The notes below the pieces were generated by a model. It made no database searches. It worked only from the letters and a program-made list of their open reading frames with translations, and had not been told where the DNA came from. A stretch of DNA of 64,000 nucleotides from Owenia fusiformis (Eukaryota; Annelida; Polychaeta; Sabellida; Oweniidae): contig CAIIXF020000006.1 in the NCBI GenBank assembly GCA_903813345.2, positions 38,467,936 to 38,531,935 of the forward strand. The letters run 5' to 3'. Positions 46,957 through 59,540 of the stretch are shown piece after piece (positions within the stretch are counted from its first letter, which is position 1; each line of letters begins with the position of its first letter). A program made the translations under genes and the position numbers.

Positions 46957-47384
46957 GTAAGAATAACACTCATAAAGTAATTTGAGTTGCTTCACTGAAT
47001 GATCTATGTATCGCCCATTATATCACGGTGTTATAGCATGACGGTTACATCAAGGCGATTTGCAAAATTTTGCTGTAACGATCAAAAAATGGCGGATGGG
47101 AAAGGCAGCATGTCCTCTTTCTCGCCTGTAGGCAAGATTCACAGATAAGATTTCCCTTTAAACTAGTTCCATTCGGTGACATATATATGGATGGTTATAA
47201 AGACTGGGTCAAATTTGCCAGGTGGTCTACAAGAAGCAGAATATAAGCTGTTAAACTACCGACTGAGATATCCAAGTTCATAATTTTTATATAGAAAATC
47301 TTGATATTTATAAGGTATTACTCATTTATTTAGGAGTCCAGATTAATGTGTCAAGCCTGCGCTACTATGTACACAGCCAATATA

Positions 47385-47571
47385 ATTCGACGCCGTTTCG
47401 GCATCTAAAAAATTCGGCACTGTTCCGGCACCGTTTCGACACCGTTCCGGCACCGAAACCTTTCGACACCAAAATTTGCTACCGGACTAGTCAGTCCGTT
47501 TGGTGCCGAAACGGCACCGAAATTTGGCACCGAAACGGCACGAAAATCAGATTGCATTTTGGGGGTGTAAT
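47385..47571. repeat. GC-rich palindromic element, copy 2 (inverted relative to 25943)
   Basis: TTCGACGCCGTTTCGGCA, GCACCGTTTCGACACCGTTC, TACCGGACTAGTCAGTCCG, GTGCCGAAACGGCACCGAAA and ATCAGATTGCATTTTGGGGG appear in reverse order to the 25.9-kb copy. Many CGGTGCCG-type palindromes. Within the long intron of NAT8-like copy 1. Confidence 0.8.
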
Positions 47572-47714
47572 ATAATAATAAATACATACTTGCAAAGAAA
47601 AGAATTAGTTACAATCGACTCCATATGGAGCTCTATTATGTAATACCTTTCAGGACGATAGGTTCCTTTTGGCATCATTATTTTTATTTATATACATCAA
47701 TGAAATGACAATAT

Positions 47715-49470
47715 ATATAGATATAGCGGCTGCATTTGACACTGTTCCCCACAACCTACTTCTTTATAAACTTGCAAAGTATAACTTTGATCAACCCACT
47801 GTAAATCTCATCAAATCCTATCTCTCAAACAGAAAATTTTTTGTTAACGTCAATGGCAATTTATCCGAACCCTCTGAAGATCACTATGTAAATGCAGGGG
47901 TTCCTCAAGGTTCTTTATTAGGACCACTTCTTTTTCTCATTTATATCAACGATTTGCCAGACTTAGTTAAATCACTGTGTTGTATTTATGCGGATGATAC
48001 ATCCATTTTTCGCAATTTGACCCAGCAAATCCAAATCACTCACTGGCTATTCTTCAATATGATCTGAATCTGATTTCCAAGTGGTCTGATACATGGAAGT
48101 TATTTTTCAAAGCCTCAAAAAGTGTGGATTTGACGTTTATTAAATCTAGGCAAGAAGCTCCCGACCTTGCACCCTTATTTCTTGGAAAATATGAAATTCC
48201 AAAGGTTCGATCTCATAAGCATCTTGGTGTTATTTTTGACCACAAATTAACTTTTAATGACCATGCTAGACATGTGTCAAATAAGTATCAAAATATGGTA
48301 AATGGCTTAAAGGCAATCTCTAAAAAAGTTACCTCAAGACATCTTGAAAAATTTTACAATGCTTTCATTTTACCGATTTTAGACCATGGTGATTTATTTT
48401 ATGCAGCGGCATCAAAATTTGAGCTGGCCAAACTCGAAAGCACTCATTATAAAGCTGGTTGTATTATAAGTGGAGTCATCCATGGATCAAGCAAAATTAA
48501 AGTTTTTGACATCCTGAACTGGAAAACTCTTGAATCTAGAAGAAATTACCATAAACTCTTGTACATGTTTAAAGTCTTTAATAAGATGAAACCTTCATAT
48601 GTGTCAAATGTATTCAATGCGTATTTAGCTGATCATAACAACACTCAGTTGAGAAGAGTGCGATACTATAAGGTACCTGGAAATATATCAGCCAGGTTAT
48701 TAAACTCTCCATTATTCCAACTTATGAGCTCTTGGAATAATGTTGATCAATCTCTCTCCAAAATAAAAGAATTCTTGCATTTTAAATATCGCCTTAAGAA
48801 TTCCATTCAGGATGAAAATATATATACATGTATCATTCCAACTACTAAAATGCTTATATCAAGAAAGAAAGAAATCGCCTTAAATAGACTTAGGGTTGAT
48901 TTATTTCTAAATGCTCACTTCTTTGCTCACAATTTTAATTCAGTCTTATCCCCAGCTTGTTCATGTGGAAATAAAATAGAAGACAGCAAACATTTCCTTC
49001 TCAATTGCACCCTATACAACCCCCAACGGAACAAACTTTTCGCAGAGCTTGCAAAATTCAATGTGTTTGATTATTTCAAGCAAATGAATATGACAAACAA
49101 AGTTAAATTACTTCTGTTTGGAAATTCTAATAAAATGAATTTCAAAACAAATGAATCTCTGGCACACGCAATTTCAGATTTTATAGAATCATCAAACAGA
49201 GATTGACAGACTTTGTAAACATCCTTTTCATGTCCTAGTGTCACCTTCACCATCATCATTTCATTCTTCATACTCATTCATTTTATCACATCTTTTTTAA
49301 ATTCTTTTTTACATTTATTTTCCAATCAAGTTATTGCCTGTATGTATTTTATCTATTTGTGAATATGTCTGTAAAGCCTCAGGGCGATTGACATTATTAC
49401 ACTTTGTTAATTGTAATATACTATTCATGCAATAAATATTAAATAAATATAACTATTAAAAAAAAAAAAA
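47715..49470 (+). mobile_element. 5'-truncated non-LTR retrotransposon (LINE) with poly(A) and target duplication
   Basis: The insert starts inside the reverse transcriptase at motif A ([12 protein letters not shown]). It keeps motif B ([20 protein letters not shown]), motif C (YADDTS), the thumb region and a C-terminal CSCGNKIEDSKHFLLNC zinc-knuckle-like motif; the frame ends at 49206. A frameshift near 48025 separates the RT part from the rest, so it is dead. A 3' UTR of about 250 bases ends in a run of about 14 A. AAATGACAATAT flanks both sides (47703-47714 and 49471-49482), a typical target-primed insertion scar. It resembles the Jockey/CR1-type group. It sits in the intron of NAT8-like copy 1. 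Confidence 0.92.
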
Positions 49471-50000
49471 AAATGACAATATCTCCAGTAAACGTCTATT
49501 GAATATTTTTACACTAAATTTTGACTAGTTGTTTTAATGTGATAATTGTGTTATAAATTGTATTTCAGTAATAATATTTAAGTTAAAGGTCCCGAGGCGG
49601 AGGTAATTTGCAGTTATCACCTCAAAACTGCTCTTACTTGTCCGTCACGAGGGCCAACTTTTTCCTCTCATATTCCTATTATATTCGTGAATTTCACGTC
49701 AGGAAAGGGTTAAAAATGTTCAAGTATTCTTATAAATGTTCAAAGTCTAAGTGGTATAAACATGTTGCTGCTTTTACATTACTTTATCACTTTATAAAAC
49801 TGAAACATGTGAAGAATGATTTAAAGTAAGCTCCTGGTACCTTAACCAATAATTGCAGAATTTGAGAATGTTTTGGTTTGCACACATTAGGCGCATTTAG
49901 TGCTAGTGATAAAACCTTCATCTTTATATGACCTTCTATTCTTACCCTGCTGCAGAGGTGGTAAGAATACAGAACATTTTAAGTACGATTTAAGGCTGAA

Positions 50001-50189
50001 CAGGCCCGTAGCCAGGATTTGCCAAGGGGGAGAGTTCACTTTTGACAATTTTGGTCCAAAAATAGCCAAAATCACTTAAGAGTGCTCAGAATGGTGAAAA
50101 ACTGCATGATTTTGAAGTGAAATCATTTTTGGCCAGGGGGGGCGGGGATTCGCTCAAACCCATCGAACCCCCCCCTGGCTACGGGCCTG
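50001..50189. mobile_element. GCCCGTAGCCAG element, copy 6
   Basis: Left CAGGCCCGTAGCCAGGATTTG, right CCTGGCTACGGGCCTG. The core is the reverse complement order of the copy at 41873, with AAGAGTGCTCAGAATGGTG. Confidence 0.8.
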
Positions 50190-50272
50190 CTGAAATTATA
50201 TCAACATTAGAGTACCATTCATAATGATAACTGCATGACTCAACTGAGTGTATATCAATATCATTATTTACA

Positions 50273-50589
50273 TCCTCACACCGGAATAGCCTGACAACGG
50301 TAAATGGCAGACCTAACCCTCGCTTCAACTCTTTAATCACTTGGTCTCTCTTTCTCTCAATTGGGGTCGTGAATCGGCACAATATAGCACCTTAAATATC
50401 GTCAATGACAACGGAATCTGAATTTGAAATAATTTACAAAGACAACAGCATATGGTAAGATGTGACAGCAGACTATGGTGGATATAGTGCATTGGAACAT
50501 AGGAAAATGACAACAGAGCGAGGGTTATGTCCACCATTTGTGACAACAGTATCTGACTTTATCGTTGTCAGGCTATTCCGGTGTGATCC
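50273..50589. mobile_element. MITE-like element with CACACCGGAATAGCCTGAC ends
   Basis: Left TCACACCGGAATAGCCTGAC then AACGG; right CGTTGTCAGGCTATTCCGG then TGTGATCC. The 317-bp element also carries inner inverted words CCTAACCCTCGC / GCGAGGGTTATG. It lies about 180 bases before the coding exon of NAT8-like copy 1. Confidence 0.75.
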
Positions 50590-50768
50590 TTAAATTTTGA
50601 ACATTTGAAATACAAGATATATGCACACCATAAATAAACATAAATTGTTCTTTAATGTCAAAGGAACATAAACTCTTGTTTATCTACTTTGGACATTGTC
50701 GCAGCCTACAAACAAATCAATTGCAAAGAAAAACAAGAAAATTAACCCCACTTCGTTATTTTTCCAGA

Positions 50769-51484
50769 CTTAATGATGTGGTTATTCAGCAGGAAAACAC
50801 CCATCAAAGTCAAACATGATGAACTTGAGATACGCCTGTTTGACCCAAAAAAGGACAATTGGAAAGAAGTGAAAAATATGGCTTTTATTCCATTCACAGA
50901 GACGATTCCAAATGTTATGAGAGACATGTTATTTCATCCGATACTTAGCTGTGTATTAGCGATATTAGCTGGGGTATTATACCAAGTGAAAGGATCCTTG
51001 TGGAACCCCTTCATTTTCTTGGTGGGGATATACCCTACATTGTATCTTTTCTTAGCCTGGAGGTTTTCTCAATTATTGGAGATATCAAAACAGGTGGATT
51101 TTGACAAGTTTGTAGAATATTGGACTGATCCTGCCCATCCTTTATGGCTACTCTTCCACAAAGGAAAACTAATAGGCAGTGTTGGTCTTAAAGAACTAGA
51201 TGTTGACACTAGAGGAGAACTTGTTCGTATGGCAATAGCAACTGAATACAGGCGTAATGGACTAGGCGAAAAGCTGGTCAATAATTTGTACAGTTATAGA
51301 ATATTGCGAAAAACACAAATATGAAGAGTTGATACTTCGTACTATGGCACAAGATGCAATGAAACTTTACGAAAAAGTTGGATTCACACAATATACAAGA
51401 TATAGTATTTATTATATCACGCCTGTTTTGAGTGCACTGAGCGTTCAAATGGTTGGTTACACCTTGAAAATTCCAAGGAAATAA
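50769..51484 (+). pseudogene. NAT8-like N-acetyltransferase, copy 1, frameshifted
   Basis: The coding exon starts after an acceptor (TTTTCCAG) with ATG at 50773. It matches copy 2 along its length, including the two hydrophobic segments, EYWTDPAHPLWLLFHKGKLIG and the acetyl-CoA site YRRNGLGEKLV. Compared with copy 2 there are about 7 extra bases around 51277-51290 (GTCAATAATTTGTACAG against GTTTATACAG). This shifts the frame so that the frame stops at 51324. After the shift the remaining sequence (EKHKYEELIL, AMKLYEKVGFT, end at TAA 51484) is well conserved, so the lesion looks recent, a rare allele or an assembly error. A 6-base in-frame gap also separates it from copy 2. Confidence 0.82.
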
Positions 51485-53509
51485 ATATAATGACAACTTA
51501 GGGGCAATCATAATGAATTAATGTAGGATAGTTAACAATACGCTAAACTTTAATAGTTCAGGAAGTTTTGGGAGATTAAGATACTCATATATTCTTTTTA
51601 TTCCTTTTTAGTTTCTGAGCACTTCATATGTGACAACACTAAAATTAATTGTCGCTCTCCTTTGGCATTCTTTTGAATATTCACTATAATGAAGAGCATG
51701 AGGCTTATACTGAATATCAATGTAAAATCACTGCATATACTTTGCAAGAGAGGACCTTCTCACATCCTTGCTTTATAGTGGAATCAATTGGTGCAAGGCC
51801 CCCATAGGGACCTTGCGTTTTCATACTAAAGTTTGTTTTGGAATTTTTTCTTATTGTTCTATGTATTTCAAGACATTTTAGAGACAGGGCCCTTTTTCTA
51901 AAGCCCTTTTTAGAAAAATAATTGAGATTACAGAGGATACCCATTATTACTGCTTTTTAACACAAGTGAACAGAAAATTTCAAACTCCTTATCTCACTTT
52001 AAATCCCACTTGGGTAGCAACACAATAGAATTTGCTGTGGTTTATTTTTAAGAATGTATGGTTTTATCAAAAGGAAAGTGCATTATTTTTCTATTGTTTT
52101 TAAAGAATGTACACTTGGCAAGCTATCAAAAACAAGTGAGACATAAATGACCATTGACAGTTTTTGATAGTTTTCATTCCCTAAAAACAATATACAAAAA
52201 TACATGTACCCTTCTCTTGTTACTGTGCATTCTTTAGAATAAAACAATTTATCAATTTTTGTTGCTATCTACATCATTGATCTTATCTTACTTACAAATA
52301 TTCTGCTGTATTCAAATGCAATGTTCTGGACTGGACGGTCACCTGTAGTGCACTGAAGCTAGACTAATTATAGCCCACTCAGTCACTTAAATCAACTCAC
52401 ACTCATGAGGTCAATGCAACCAACTCTTTTTGTTGTTACAATTAATTGGCTATATAACTACATGAACAGTCAACTCAAAAGAACTCACTCACTTACATGT
52501 ATCAAACCACTTACCCCTACATGAACAGTCAACACAAAAGAAATAAAATTTTCCAGATTAGATCATTGACCATTTACCTGCAATATACCATTTACCTGTT
52601 ATAAGAATGTGTGTGATTTAAGTAAGATAAAGCATTCGAATTCGATTTGATAAGAAATAATAACCTCAGGCCTTCGGCCTTCGGTGTATTATTTCTTATA
52701 AAATCTCATTCTTATGCTTTATCCAGTACATAATTCACCAATGGAGAATGGTAGTTGAGCAACCAAACTTGGCATAAAATTGAACCCTAAGATAAGCTCT
52801 AGTCTGAGGGGTTTGATCTTTTGTGAAATCATACATTTGCCTAGCAACCACATAGCAACCATCTAAAATAACACATTTTACAATAAAAATCCACTTAATA
52901 AATGCTAGAATGCTATAAGATCATTACAAAAAGTCTTCTTATCCTAAAATACAACAATCCAAACATATTTACAGAAGTGACATCACCATGTTGCATAGCA
53001 ACAACATGGCAATAGGTTGCAATGCCCATTTTGACATTTGCACACCAAATTCCTATTATATGCTCACTTGTATGCTTTTGGATCCCTTCCACATTATTTC
53101 TTAACATACATTTAAGCATAAATGATGCAGTTATGCCTGACCATTTTCCCTAGCAACAGCTTAAAATAATGCTTAAATTTGCCTAGCAATGATCTAGCAA
53201 CAGCTTAAAATAGGAATGTTTCTCATAAAAATCTCACTATATATCCACTATTATGTAATATGTATGTCTTTTAATTAATAAAGCTTTGTTGCTACACGCT
53301 CAGAAATCTGTAGTCTCTTGTGTAAAGCATGATGGGACATTTCTTGTCTTATGTTTATCAAATTGCAAAAGTCCTGCAATTCATGTTTCAGTTCTGAGAT
53401 AAAGTAAACACAAAATATTCATCTTATTTATCCTTGTTACATTTTAAGCATTAATACCCCTAAGATAATACTCTATTTGGGTTAATTGCTACAATTTCCT
53501 TTGCAATTG

Positions 53510-54250
53510 CATAGTTTCGGTGCAGCAGAATGCACCATGGCATTTGCAGTTCCCTTAGCAGTCACATTTGGTGCATCCACATTAAATTATAACTTTACAT
53601 GCCTTGGATGCTTGCGACAGTATTGTCCATCGGGGTACGCACAATCTTGATGCACTCCTAAACCATCCCCATAGGTTTGTTGAAGAAAGAACTGGATCCA
53701 CTATATGCCATTGCCCCCATACATGTGCTCCTTGGAGCATGACATTATAGAGTGCTGCATCGCATGTTAGAGGTAATCTATCGGGATCCATCTGTCATGA
53801 GTGAACATGTGCCTGCGCATGGTATTGAGATTTGTCTGGTTGTTTGTAGGCTGGTAAACCAGGATAATGAACCTCTCAATTGTGCCCATAACTTCTGTTG
53901 TTGTTACGGTTGATGGGCGATCTACTAGAGTCAAAAGGACTTAAGTTCCATTGCTTGAAAACTGTCACCTTGCTTTGATGGTAAAATCCAGACATGGTAT
54001 CAGTTCCAGTATGGGCGTGGAACATTGGCAACGCACATGATCTTTGTGGTCCTAGTGCTCTAGCAATCTCATGAACTGGAATGTAGCGATACGTTTTGCA
54101 CTTTGAAAATGCTACAAAGACCTCAATCTGTAGCTCAGAGGCACAGGCTAAGGCTATCACAATAACATTACTGTCCACTGAGCTTATCATAAATGTCCTG
54201 CAACCTTTTCCGACACCATGAGACACATGCAAAAACATATGTGTATCTGC
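53510..54250 (-). pseudogene. Broken member of an invertebrate gene family with Cys-rich tail (left arm)
   Basis: Minus-strand frames at 53876-54238 and 53582-53791. Recognisable family blocks, in order: a VDSNVIVIALA-type Asp segment, FSKCKTYRYIPVHEIARAL, LGPQRSCALPMFHAHTGTDT, then GAHVWGQ, WGW, PRWTILSQASKACK and a Cys-rich CGCTKCDC end. The family is frequent in invertebrate genomes, its C-terminus resembles tesmin/TSO1 CXC motifs, and its function is unknown to me. Frame breaks between the pieces make it a pseudogene. It is probably part of a mobile element, since it lies within the palindrome. Confidence 0.65.
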
Positions 54251-54439
54251 CTCATGACATTGTTAATTTTTCACATTTGGATAGTAATATTTCACTGAAC
54301 CCATCATATGGGGTTTATGTATCCCAGCAGGGTTTGTTCAATATACTAGTATATATATATAGATTTTAAATCAGGACACCATATTTTACTGATTAAATCG
54401 TTAGGTCAAGGTTATACTTGTAAAAGCTTAAAATCCTAT

Positions 54440-55310
54440 CTGGAATTTGCTGAAACATACAAGTCATTAATTTCAAAGTTTCAAGTTTTACCACTTGAGA
54501 TGCTGAAGGATGTAGGAATTGTGCAAAGAGCTCTATCTTTCAAGAAAGTCTTGCCAATTGCTTGGTAGTTTGGTGTTAAGATAGGATTTCTCAGAAACAA
54601 TGACAACAAGATAGAGTTCTTTGCACTACTAGCAACTGTTACAAGACATATTATAGCAGATGATAGAGTCTTTGTCTCAACCACTGAAGGAGTGTGCATC
54701 AGTAATCCTGCTAATTATGCCTTAATAGTCCCTGGTCCCAGGAAGAGGCAGATACACATATGTTTTTGGATGTGTCTCATGGTGTCGGAAAAGGTTGCAG
54801 GACATTTATGATAAGATCGGTGGACAGTAATGTTGTGATAGCCTAATAGCCTGTGCCTCTGAGCTACAGATTGAGATCTATGTAGCATTTTCAAAACTAA
54901 CACTACATTCCAATTTATTAATATGCTTGAGCACTAGGACCACAAAGATCATGTGCGCTGCCAATGTTCCACATCCTTACTGGAACTGATACCACATCTG
55001 GATTTTACCATCATAGCAAGGTGACAGTTTTCAAGCAATGGAACTTATGTAATGATCTTTTGACAAGAAGCACATGTATGGGGGCAGTGGTATATAGTGG
55101 ATCCAGTTTTTCCTTCACCAAGCCTATGGGGATGGTTTAGGAGCCCATCAGGTTTGTGGGTGCCCAGATGGACAATATTGCCCAAGCATCCATAGCATGT
55201 AAAGTCATAATTAAATGTGGATGCACCAAATGAAAAGGAACTGCTAATGCCATCGTGCATTCTACTGCATCGAACTATGCACCTGTAAAGGAAATTGAAG
55301 CAATTCACCA
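54440..55310 (+). pseudogene. Second, inverted broken copy of the Cys-rich-tail family (right arm)
   Basis: Plus-strand counterpart of the left copy. It adds upstream sequence (KFQVLPLEMLKDVGIVQRAL, then GFLRNNDNKIEFFALLA and FVSTTEGVCISN) and then repeats the block around TGTCTCATGGTGTCGG, CTGAGCTACAGATTGAGAT and AATGTTCCACATCC, with several stops. The Cys-rich end (AAATGTGGATGCACC) is degraded. It has decayed more than the left copy. Confidence 0.6.
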
Positions 55311-56261
55311 AAATAAAGTATTATCTTAGGGGTATCAATGCTGGAAATGTATCAAGTATCAATGTGATGAATCAGAACTGAAACATGAATTGCAATTTGA
55401 TATGCGTAAGACAAGAAATGTCCCATCATGCTTTACACAAGAGACTAAAGATTTTTAAGTGAGCAACTATAAAGCTTTATGAATTACAAAAGACATATAA
55501 ATTGTCATATAGTGGATATATAGTGCAATTCTTAGAATTAGAAACATTGCTATTTTAAGATGTTGCTGGGTCGTTGCTAGGCAAATTTAACCTTTATTTC
55601 GAGCCGTTGCTAGGGAAAATGGTCAGACATAACTGCATCAATACATTTGCTATATGTTAAGAAGTAATGTGGAAGAGGTCCAAAAGCAATGAACATTTAA
55701 TAGATATATGGTCTGCACATGTCAAAACGGCCATTGTAACCTGTTGCCATGTTGTTGCTATGCAACATGGTGATCTCACTTCAGTAAATATGTTAAAATT
55801 GTTGTATTTTTTAGGATAAGAATACTTTTTTGTAATGGTCTTGTAGCATCCTAGCATAATATATTAAGTGGATTTATATTGTTAAATATGTTATTTTAGG
55901 CAGTTGCTATGTGGTTGCTAGGCAAAGATAAGATATCACAAAAAATCAAAGCCCTAAGATTAGAGTTTATCCTAGGATCTAACTTTGTGCCAAGTTTGGT
56001 TGCTCAATTCCAATTCTCCATTGGTGAATTATAGTGAGATAAGGAGTTTGGAATTTGAATTTTCTATTAAAATTGTGTTAAAAAGCAGAAATAACAGGTA
56101 TCCTCTGTAATCTCAATTATTTTTCTTAAAAGGGCTTTAGAGAAAGGGCCCTGTCTCTTAAATAACTTTAAATACATAAAACTATAAGAAAAAACTCAAA
56201 AACAAACTTTAGTATGAGAACGCAAGATCATTCACCAATTGATTCCGCTATTATAAGTATA

Positions 56262-56440
56262 CAGGGTGTCTCAAAAAATGAACCCAAAAGCATATCAAGA
56301 GCACATCTAAACCAATCAATATTTTCAGACATTTTTTGGATGGTCATGTAGCCAAAAATGTCTGAAAATATTGATTGGTTTGTCTATGCTGTTGATATAC
56401 TTTTGGGTACATTTTTTTAGACGCCCTATATACCCTGTCA
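56262..56440. mobile_element. MITE-like palindrome with ACAGGGTGTCTCAAAAAATG ends
   Basis: Left ACAGGGTGTCTCAAAAAATG then AACCCAAAAG; right CTTTTGGGTACATTTTTTTA then GACGCCC and TACCCTGT. Inner ACCAATCAATATTTTCAGAC is also mirrored. About 180 bp, nearly a full hairpin. Confidence 0.8.
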
Positions 56441-56771
56441 TCTCTCTATTTATTGGTTGGGCTTCAGCCAAGGAGAATTGGCTCACAGAGTGCCACATCA
56501 ATATTCAGTCCCATATATGGAAATGTCGTGATTTGAATTTGAAATGATTTGTCAAAATCTGAATTCTAACAGCTGCCATTTTGTTCACTTCAACATTTGA
56601 ATTGGGAATTTTGGTCTTATTCTTTCATGAAAAATTCCAAAACTCACAAGAAATTATCTAGATATTGGTATGAATCTTTTGGACTGTTTTTCAATTAATA
56701 GTCGGTTTTAATTTCAGAAAATAGCGACATTTCGACATCTTCATTGTTGAAAAAAATTGATCCTAGGAGCC

Positions 56772-59540
56772 ACCCTTATAAAAAATTCAACCTTGAAAGT
56801 CTGAATTTAAACCGTTTCCATCAATCATTGAATAATGATTGTTTCAACTACCAAGATCAAAGGAAAAACCATTGTACGATGATAAGCAATCATTGTGCAA
56901 CCATTGTGTTCAACCAAGCGAAGTCAACTCTTTTTCAACGACTGCGCAACCGTTTCTATACAATCATTGTAATCTGCAACCATTGTAAACTGCAACCATT
57001 TCACATTGAAATGTAAATGGTTGCAATATGTTTTGTTCAATGATTACATAGTTCAACCCCTGCAACCATCCTGAATTAGTATCGTTCCAAAAAATTATCA
57101 TTTTACCTGAATTAAAATTATCTTTAAGTAAGGATTTGAATCTACCTCTATTCAACAACAGTATATTAGGATATTTTCTTTGCAAGCATACATGCATGTT
57201 TATTATAGTAAATAACTTAATTCATGTTAATATGTTTCTTTCTCCAGTACCAATTTAGGAATGCGATACCAGACTAGTTTTCCACTAAATGGCATATGAT
57301 AATTTATGTTCTCTGTCATTTACATTATTTACACAAATTAAAAGCACCATATTTAGTGTTTATTTCCCTTTTCTGATATTGCCAAAATTATATATCTTTA
57401 ATATTAATAATAATTATGAAAAGAATTTAGCAAAAATCCAATTTGGTTAAGAAATTGACCAAGGAAAATCGTAAGATTTCCTTTAAACTTAGCAAAATCA
57501 CAAGATGAGACACAATGGTTTTTGTTCATGATCAGACTGATGATCAAAAGAAGCAGGATAAATGATGTACAAAATAATACAAACATATGTACATGTAATC
57601 ACAAGTTGATTGCTTTATTTAGTGAAAATGTTTTATAGTAATAATGCATTCAGGCAGCAGAGACTTACTTTTCACAGTTTCAACTGGAAAACATCTGAAT
57701 TAATAATTTCACTAAAATTTTGTCAAGGTAGATGAATTATTGCTACACCCATGATATACAAATAGATTGGTATGGGATCATATTGGGTCTTCAAATGTAT
57801 TCATATATGTGTACTTAACACCTAATATCAAATGTATGGCTCACTAAAATTTAAAAAATACAAACAAGAGAACAATTTTGATTCACATTATTCATAACAG
57901 ATTTAATTACCATGTTCTTTCTTGGCAAATATTTTTTATAACAATGCCCAACACAACAATACCTACTACATATTGATATTCTCATGGGTTTAGGCAAATC
58001 AGAATGCTTGAACAGCCAATTAAAACGGTTGAACGGCTAATTAAAACGGTTGAACAGCTAATTAAAACGGTTGAACAGCTAATTAAAATGCTTGACCAGA
58101 AATAGGGTTCATAGTCCTAGTTTCTGTTATATTTATTTTCATTTTGTGTTATACTATATATATATTTTTTTATTCTCTATTTCATGCAGAGGGGGGGGGG
58201 GCATAAAAATTTAAAAAGTGTTTTCAGATTTTTGAAGGTGTATTTCTTTATTCAGTTACTTTAATAAGTGCCGAGAAATCTCAAATAGCAAGTATATGAA
58301 ACTGCAATTACTATTTTCAGAATTTTTTATTTCATTTTTTTAGTTTGTTTTACCATGGGCATTCAATAGATTGAAAGTTCATGGCTTTACTGTATTCACT
58401 AGGGCATAGCATTTCTACTGAAATGTGTAATCAGTTTAAATAATATGTGTCAATGATTAAAAAAAACAGAGCTTATTTTTCAAAACTCTAAACTTGAAAA
58501 AATCTGGAGGAAAATCTGGAAAATTTTCTTTGGAAAATAATTCATCATGTTCTGTGTATGGAATAATTAAATTACATAGGATGCTTCCTTTATAGCAGAC
58601 TCTAATCAAACTGTGAGTCTCTCTGTAATAAGGTTTGTTTTGCCTTGCCAAATTATTTTTGTTTTGTTTATGGATTAATAAAGTTTCTTTAGACACATCC
58701 TTCAAAGCAGACTCTAATCAAACTAGAGAAACTGAGTCTTTCTGTAATCAGAGTTTTTTAAGTTATGCTTATTGACTTAATTATTTAAAACACATCCTGT
58801 AATGTCTGATTGCATCTTCTCTATCAAATCAAAAATATCAAATCAATAAACAGATTATTTTCTGATTGAAGGATTTCTTCCTTCCAGACAGATCTTCCCT
58901 CCTTTATAATTGTGATAATTTCTCAGGTGAAGTATAAGTGTCTGAATTTGTAAAATTCAAGACTTCCCCCCATCCAAAATTATTTCAAATGTTTTTGCAA
59001 TAACTTAAAAAGTAGTGAAGGGATTTTGTAAAAATGATTGGGATTTGCTATGCCTTAGCATTGCTGTTACATGTATCTAGATAATATACATGTGAGTGAG
59101 ACAATCGTCATCCTTCAAAGTTAGATGAAAATTTTTTCAATATATTTTCATTCACAAGACAAGTTTACTAAACTATTTCAATACTTTAAATATCTTTTTG
59201 ATCATAAACTTTAAATTCTGACATGTATGCATGAAATACATATATTTGAAATATATATTTTAAAGAGCAATATAATTATTTTATGTTGTATTGAGATAAT
59301 ATTGCCATAGGTTTAAAGGGTTGCATTCGATTGAAACGGTTGCAAGAAATTCAATCAAAATTTTCAAGCGTTTACAATGGTTACATATGATTGAAACATT
59401 TTCAATGAGTTAACAACCAAAATTGTAATGGTTGCGTTGTAACAGTTGGCATGGTCGCATAAATGATCGGATCAATGATTGTACAATGATTGTGCAACGG
59501 TTTAAATTCGGACTTTCAAGGTTGAATTTTTTATAAGGGT
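56772..59540. mobile_element. 2.8-kb element with long terminal inverted repeats, no ORF
   Basis: Left end CCCTTATAAAAAATTCAACC then TTGAAAGTCTGAATTTAAACC. The right end is its complement, GGTTTAAATTCGGACTTTCAA then GGTTGAATTTTTTATAAGGG. Subterminal regions on both sides are rich in CAACCATTGT / CAATCATTGT words. The A+T-rich interior has no recognisable transposase, so it is a large non-autonomous element or a decayed transposon. Confidence 0.75.
58003..58092 (+). repeat. 21-bp tandem repeat inside the 2.8-kb element
   Basis: Four units of GAACAGCTAATTAAAACGGTT with single-base changes. Confidence 0.85.

Larger units (their letters stand above)
51771..56256. repeat. 4.5-kb imperfect palindrome (inverted duplication)
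   Basis: Outer ends: TTTATAGTGGAATCAATTGG at the left, CCAATTGATTCCGCTATTA at the right. Further paired blocks, inward: GAGATTACAGAGGATACCC (51925) with GGTATCCTCTGTAATCTC (56098); GTGAATTATGTACT-type flank with CACCAATGGAGAATGG (52737) against CCATTCTCCATTGGTGAA (56020); CCATTTTCCCTAGCAACAGC (53143) against its complement (55613). The arms differ by indels, with about 700 extra bases in the left arm. The centre is about 54500. Each arm carries a broken copy of one gene family. Confidence 0.85.

Noticed and set aside
47089-47127. ATGGCGGATGGG... as a first coding exon on the plus strand
   Set aside because: Good start context and a possible GTAGGC donor, but it is under 15 codons and no continuing exon was recognised.
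54715-54903. 62-residue minus-strand frame in the palindrome centre
   Set aside because: Antisense shadow of the degraded plus-strand family copy.
55045-55311. 88-residue minus-strand frame in the palindrome
   Set aside because: Antisense to the right-arm pseudogene copy; no independent support.
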